A stretch of DNA of 64,000 nucleotides. It comes from DASXAI01 sp963798445. Lineage in GTDB: Bacteria; Actinomycetota; Acidimicrobiia; Acidimicrobiales; Ilumatobacteraceae. The position numbers were made by a program, and so were the translations under genes. Below the pieces are notes generated by a model. It searched no databases. It saw only the letters and a list, made by a program, of their open reading frames with translations, and had not been told where the DNA came from. The stretch spans positions 1,240,001-1,304,000 of the forward strand of contig CAWCTH010000003.1 in NCBI GenBank assembly GCA_963798445.1, read 5' to 3'. Below are positions 60,079-64,000 of this stretch, piece by piece. Within the stretch, counting starts at the first letter, position 1, and the number at the start of each line of letters is the position of its first letter.

Positions 60079-61356
60079 CTGAGTTCGGCGTCCATTCCGA
60101 GGTGGGGCGGCTTCGTAAGGTCATGGTGCACCGCCCGGACCTGAGCCTGCAGCGACTCACCCCGTCCAACCACGACGAGCTCCTGTTCGACGACGTGCTG
60201 TGGGTGGAACGAGCCCAGTACGAGCACGACCAATTCGTCGCCCGCATGCGGGAACGGGGCGTGGAGGTCTTCCTGCTGTCCGACCTCCTGGCCGAGACAC
60301 TGGCCGCCGATCAGGACGCCCGTGAGCGGCTCATCGAGCTGGTCGCCTCCGAGTACACGGTGGGCTGGTCGCTGGTCGACGAAATCCAAGCCTTGCTGGC
60401 CGACCTCGCGCCCGAGCAGCTCGCCGCCCATCTCATAGGCGGCCTGACCGTGGCCGAGGCCGGCCTGGATCTCGCCGCCGCCGCCCGGGTGTCGCTCATC
60501 GGTGCCGCCCTCCAGGACACGAGCGCGTTCGTCATCCCCCCGCTGCCGAACACGCTCTTCACGCGGGACTCATCGTGTTGGATCTTCGGCGGCGTTTCGA
60601 TCAACCCGATGTACTGGCCCGCCCGCCGGCGCGAGGCGTACAACGTCGGCGCGATCTACCGAGCCCACCCGATGTTCGCCGCCGCTGACTTCGAGTTCTG
60701 GTACCCGCACGCCACGTCGTTCCCGCCCGAATCAACGGCGGGCCGGTTCGAGACCGCGGACTTCGGCCGATCGTCCCTCGAGGGCGGCGACGTGATGCCG
60801 ATCGGCAACGGCACGGTGCTCATCGGCATGAGCGAGCGGTCGCAGGGCCGCATGATCGAGCAGATCGCCAAGGTCCTGTTCGCCGCCGGCGAAGCCGAGC
60901 GGGTCATCGCCGCCGTCATGTCGAAGGACCGGGCCCACATGCACCTCGACACCGTGTTCACGCTGCTCGATCGGGACAAGGCCACCGCCTATCCGCGGGT
61001 CATCAACGACATTCGAGCCATCAGCCTGCGCCCCGGCACCACCTCCCGCGACTTCCACATCACCGTCGAGGACAGCTTCCTCGGCGCCGTCGCCGACGCG
61101 CTCGGAGGTGCCCAAGCTTCACGTAGTCGAGACGGGAGGCGACGCCTACCAGCAAGAGCGGGAGCAATGGGACGACGGCAACAACGTCGTCGCCCTCGAG
61201 CCAGGGGTCGTTGTCGCCTACGAGCGGAACACGTACACGATCGCCAAGATGCGAGAGGCGGGCGTCGAGGTGATCGAGATCGAGGGTTTCGAGCTCGGCA
61301 AGGGCCGGGGAGGCGGGCATTGCATGACCTGTCCGCTCCTTCGCGACCCTGTGTGA
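60075..61356 (+). pseudogene. arcA: Arginine deiminase, one extra base near 61106
   Basis: ATG 60075 overlaps the arcC stop. FGVHSEVGRLRKVMVHRPDLSLQRLTPSN is the substrate-loop start, FTRDSSCWIFGGV carries the Asp-based guanidinium contact, SLEGGDVMPIGNG and MHLDTVFTLLD (catalytic His) are intact. At DALGGAQA the frame breaks; removing one base near 61104-61108 continues PKLHVVETGGDAYQQE to GGHCMTCPLLRDPV with the catalytic Cys. The corrected length is 426 residues, as expected. The enzyme turns arginine into citrulline and ammonia. The otherwise perfect motifs argue for a sequence error, not loss of function. Confidence 0.88.
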
Positions 61357-61387
61357 TCGGCGCAGTGATCGGGGGGACGGACCGAAC

Positions 61388-62815
61388 ATGACCGACACGA
61401 CCGCACCGAGACCACCGACGCCGACCCAAGGGGGGCCGCCCGCTGAGGATCGGCCCCGCGACGAAGGCGCGCGTTTCGGTCCCACCCAGGCGATCGCCCT
61501 CATCATGGGCAGCATCATCGGCGTCGGCATCTTCAACCTGCCGACCTCGCTGGCCGGATACGGGCCGATCACGCTGGTCTCGATGGGTCTCACCACCATC
61601 GGCGCCATCGCCCTCGCGCTGCTCTTCGCCGCGCTCTCCCGACGGCTGCCCGCCGACGGCGGTCCTTATGCGTACGCGCGAGTGGCTTTCGGGAACCGGG
61701 TGGGCTTCATGAACGCTTGGTCGTACTGGATCACGGCGTGGTCAGGGAATGCGGCGATCGCCGTCGGCTGGGTTCTGTACGTGGAGCAGTTCATCAACAA
61801 GGGACACAACCGACTGGGGTCGATCCTTCTCGTCCTGGTCGGGTTGTGGCTGCCGGCGGCCATCAACCTATCTGGTGTGAAGAACATGGGATCGGTCCAG
61901 GTTGCGACGACGATCCTCAAGTTCGCCGCCCTCGCCTTCATGTCGACGGTCGGTCTGTTCTTCATCGAGCGCGCCAACTACTCCCCGTGGAACGTGAGCG
62001 GTGAGAGCGCCATCGCCGCCATCGGTGGTGGTATGGCGATCGCCCTCTTCAGCTACCTCGGTGTGGAGACGGCGTCCGTGGCGGCGGCCAAGGTCCGCGA
62101 TCCTGACCGCAACATCCCCCGGGCCACGATCCTCGGCACGCTGGCGACCGCCGTCGTCTACATGCTTTCGCTGACGGCCGTGTTCGGGATCCTGCCCACG
62201 ACGCAGCTGGCATCAGCGACGGCGCCGTTCTCCGACGCCGCCAACGCCATCTTCGGTGGCACCTGGGCCGGAAACGTCATGGCGATCGCCGTCATCATCT
62301 CCGGCTTCGGCGCCCTCAACGGATGGACGATGATCTGTGCCGAGATGCCCCTTGCGGCGGCCAAGGACGGCCTCTTTCCGGCCCAGTTCAAGCGGATCTC
62401 CCGCACGGGGGTACCGGCCTTCGGCATCGTCGCGTCGACCATCCTGGCCTCGATCGCCATGGTGCTCAACTACCTGGGTTCGAGCGGCGCAACGGCGTTC
62501 ACCACCCTCGTCCTCATGAGCGGGATCACCGCGGCCATCCCCTACGGCTTCTCGGCGCTGGCCCAGTTGAAGTGGCGCATGATCGACCATCGCACGCTGG
62601 AGACCCCGAGGTTCGTTCGCGACACGATCGTCGCCGTCATCTCGCTGATCTTCTCGATCCTGTTCATCGTCTACTCCCGCAACACCGGCAACAGCTTCTG
62701 GATCTACTGGGCGCCGTTCTTCCTTGCCGGTGGAGCGCTCTTGCTCGGGATCCCCGTGTACAAGCGCCAACGTCGGGCGATGACCCGGCCCGAACCGGTC
62801 CCCGCCTACCGGTGA
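61388..62815 (+). CDS. APC-family amino acid permease (probable arginine/ornithine antiporter)
   Basis: A 475-residue protein with about 12 hydrophobic helices. IALIMGSIIGVGIFNLPTSLAGYG is the APC helix 1 substrate-binding break, and SYLGVETASVAAAKVRDPDRNIPRAT the conserved loop of basic amino acid/polyamine antiporters. Fourth in the arc operon (31 bases after arcA), it is the natural arginine:ornithine exchanger. I leave the symbol blank because APC permeases near arc genes vary in specificity. Confidence 0.87.
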   Translation: MTDTTAPRPPTPTQGGPPAEDRPRDEGARFGPTQAIALIMGSIIGVGIFNLPTSLAGYGPITLVSMGLTTIGAIALALLFAALSRRLPADGGPYAYARVAFGNRVGFMNAWSYWITAWSGNAAIAVGWVLYVEQFINKGHNRLGSILLVLVGLWLPAAINLSGVKNMGSVQVATTILKFAALAFMSTVGLFFIERANYSPWNVSGESAIAAIGGGMAIALFSYLGVETASVAAAKVRDPDRNIPRATILGTLATAVVYMLSLTAVFGILPTTQLASATAPFSDAANAIFGGTWAGNVMAIAVIISGFGALNGWTMICAEMPLAAAKDGLFPAQFKRISRTGVPAFGIVASTILASIAMVLNYLGSSGATAFTTLVLMSGITAAIPYGFSALAQLKWRMIDHRTLETPRFVRDTIVAVISLIFSILFIVYSRNTGNSFWIYWAPFFLAGGALLLGIPVYKRQRRAMTRPEPVPAYR

Positions 62816-64000
62816 CACCGACACCGGTGCCGATGGGCGGCCCCGACGGTCGCGACCCGCCGCCCGGCGGAGGCGCCGACGGGCAGGGGTCAGGCCCTAC
62901 CAGCGTCGCTCCAGGGGGGAAGTTCACCATCCGCCAGGCGGCGTTCATCGGCGTCGGGGCGATGGTGGGGGCCGGGATCTTCTCGTTGCTCGGGGCGGCG
63001 GGCGAAGTTGCCGGTGCGGCCGTCTGGCTCTCGTTTGTCCTCGCGGGTGGAATCGCCATCCTCAACGGCTACTCGTTCGCCAAGTTCGGCGCTCGCTTTC
63101 CGTCCGCCGGCGGACTGCTCGAGTACATCTCCCGGGGGTTCGGTGACGGCCACACCACCGGCGTCGTCGCCTGGATAGTTCTCGCCACCAACGCCATCGT
63201 CACCGGCATGGTCGCCGTGTCGTTCGGGAGCTACGCCAGCGACGCCGTCCCGTGGGGAAGCTCGGCGTGGGTCAAGATCTTCGCCGCCCTCATCGTGGTC
63301 GTCATGACCATGTTGAACATCGTCGGCTCGCACGCCGTCGCCCAGGTCCAGACCGTGATCGTCACCGTCGTCATCGGCATCCTGGCCATCTTCGCTGTCG
63401 TCACCCTCGTGAACATGGACCCCCACTTGCTGGCCTTCTCCGGCTATCCGTCCGTGCGCGACATCGTGTCCAGCATCGCCCTCACATTCTTCGCGTTCCT
63501 GGGGTTCGGCATCGTCAGCTTCACGGCCATGGATCTCGCTCGGCCGTCGTATGAACTTCCCCGCGCCATGTACCTGGCGCTCGGCATCGCGAGCGTGATC
63601 TATGTGGCCGTCGCCGTCGGCGTGTTCGGCACGCTCACGGTGGAAGACGTCATCGAGTCCGGAGGCACGGCCATCGCCAAGGCGGCCGAGCCGACGCTCG
63701 GGACGGCCGGCTACTGGTTGATGAGCGTGACCGCCTTGTTCGCCACTTCCGGCGCCACGAACGGCGGCCTCTACCCCGCCTCCGGGCTGTGCGAGCAACT
63801 CGCCTCCGTCCGCCAGTTCCCACCGATCATGGGTCGCCGGCTCAGCGGCCGAGTCCCGACCGGCCTACTGCTGACGGCGGTGCTGGCGATCGTGCTGGCA
63901 GTCGGCTTCGACCTCAACGCCATCGCCTCGATCGGCAGCGCCATCGCGTTGCTCGTCTTCGCCCTCGTGAGCATCGGCCACGTGCGCGTCCGCGATCAGA
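62812..64000 (+). CDS. Second APC-family amino acid permease (cut by window end)
   Basis: GTG 62812 overlaps the stop of the first permease (GTGA). After a Gly/Pro/Asp-rich start, KFTIRQAAFIGVGAMVGAGIFSLLGAAGEVAG is the APC helix 1 motif, then FGARFPSAGGLLEYISRGFGDG and FTAMDLARPSYELPRAMYL. About 396 codons are present and the frame is open at the end. It is more like YhdG/general APC proteins than the first copy. Whether it carries arginine, ornithine or another substrate cannot be told. Confidence 0.85.
   Translation, partial: MTPTPVPMGGPDGRDPPPGGGADGQGSGPTSVAPGGKFTIRQAAFIGVGAMVGAGIFSLLGAAGEVAGAAVWLSFVLAGGIAILNGYSFAKFGARFPSAGGLLEYISRGFGDGHTTGVVAWIVLATNAIVTGMVAVSFGSYASDAVPWGSSAWVKIFAALIVVVMTMLNIVGSHAVAQVQTVIVTVVIGILAIFAVVTLVNMDPHLLAFSGYPSVRDIVSSIALTFFAFLGFGIVSFTAMDLARPSYELPRAMYLALGIASVIYVAVAVGVFGTLTVEDVIESGGTAIAKAAEPTLGTAGYWLMSVTALFATSGATNGGLYPASGLCEQLASVRQFPPIMGRRLSGRVPTGLLLTAVLAIVLAVGFDLNAIASIGSAIALLVFALVSIGHVRVRDQ

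Noticed and set aside
1..64000. CRISPR arrays, tRNA or rRNA genes
   Set aside because: No regularly spaced repeats and no tRNA or rRNA signatures were recognised by eye; small RNA genes could be missed without a covariance search.

Overview
The window is uniformly GC-rich and gene-dense. It reads like an environmental actinobacterium, most plausibly of the class Acidimicrobiia. That placement rests on gene content and is not proven: F420-type oxidoreductases (13.5, 16.7 and 39.1 kb), a mycothiol-type DinB-fold enzyme (1.3 kb), a mycofactocin-coupled SDR (29.5 kb), a BTAD/AfsR-type regulator (34-37 kb), an LAXTG sorting signal (56.3 kb), and frequent GTG/TTG starts with 4-bp ATGA/GTGA overlaps. 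No rRNA, tRNA or CRISPR array was recognised.

Layout. 0-4.4 kb: a partial GT2-GtrA glycosyltransferase, a mycothiol-type enzyme divergent from a TetR regulator with a palindromic operator between them, and a D-aminoacylase. 4.6-13.5 kb: a polyhydroxyalkanoate operon (phasin-like protein, PhaC, GNAT) divergent from an acyl-CoA metabolism run (frameshifted acyl-CoA synthetase, hydrolase, carboxyltransferase, two family III CoA transferases). 13.5-19 kb: an F420-type oxidoreductase, a PAS-GGDEF-EAL protein, a Ddn-like protein, a nitronate monooxygenase and a decayed IS30 transposase. 19.1-31.6 kb: a secreted repeat/beta-propeller protein, a protease-MoxR-DUF58-VWA-VWA operon, a second SDR-AAA-VWA operon, a VapBC toxin-antitoxin pair with an operator palindrome, and an NTF2-like protein. 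31.7-46 kb: an MMPL transporter, the BTAD regulator, small enzymes, dephospho-CoA kinase, EamA and TSUP transporters, a LysR regulator, and a thioredoxin-reductase-like protein divergent from an XRE-cupin regulator. 46-54.6 kb: a two-component system divergent from a VanY-like peptidase, an MFS transporter, and a P-type ATPase broken by eight +1 shifts. 54.6-57.8 kb: a CYTH-like/Ppx fusion, a junction where two unrelated genes are both truncated (about 56.4 kb), and small membrane/SHOCT/DUF6325 proteins. 58.1-64 kb: an arginine deiminase operon (OTC, carbamate kinase, arginine deiminase, two APC permeases, the second cut by the window end).

How the parts may work together. The arc genes form a complete arginine-to-ornithine, ammonia, CO2 and ATP route with its transporters. 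The PHA genes and the CoA-thioester genes share a promoter region and probably link carbon storage with acyl-CoA turnover. Two MoxR-type AAA/VWA modules lie within 8 kb, a chaperone-like arrangement whose targets cannot be named from the sequence.

Caution on quality. Thirteen apparent frameshifts in six genes (28.2, 48.1, 53.0-54.4, 56.9, 57.1 and 61.1 kb) are all explained by single extra bases, and removing them restores full-length proteins of integral codon number. This one-directional pattern suggests insertion errors in the assembly at least as strongly as real gene decay. The IS30 remnant, the SDR stub at 38.94 kb and the 56.4 kb junction are different: sequence there is missing, not merely shifted.
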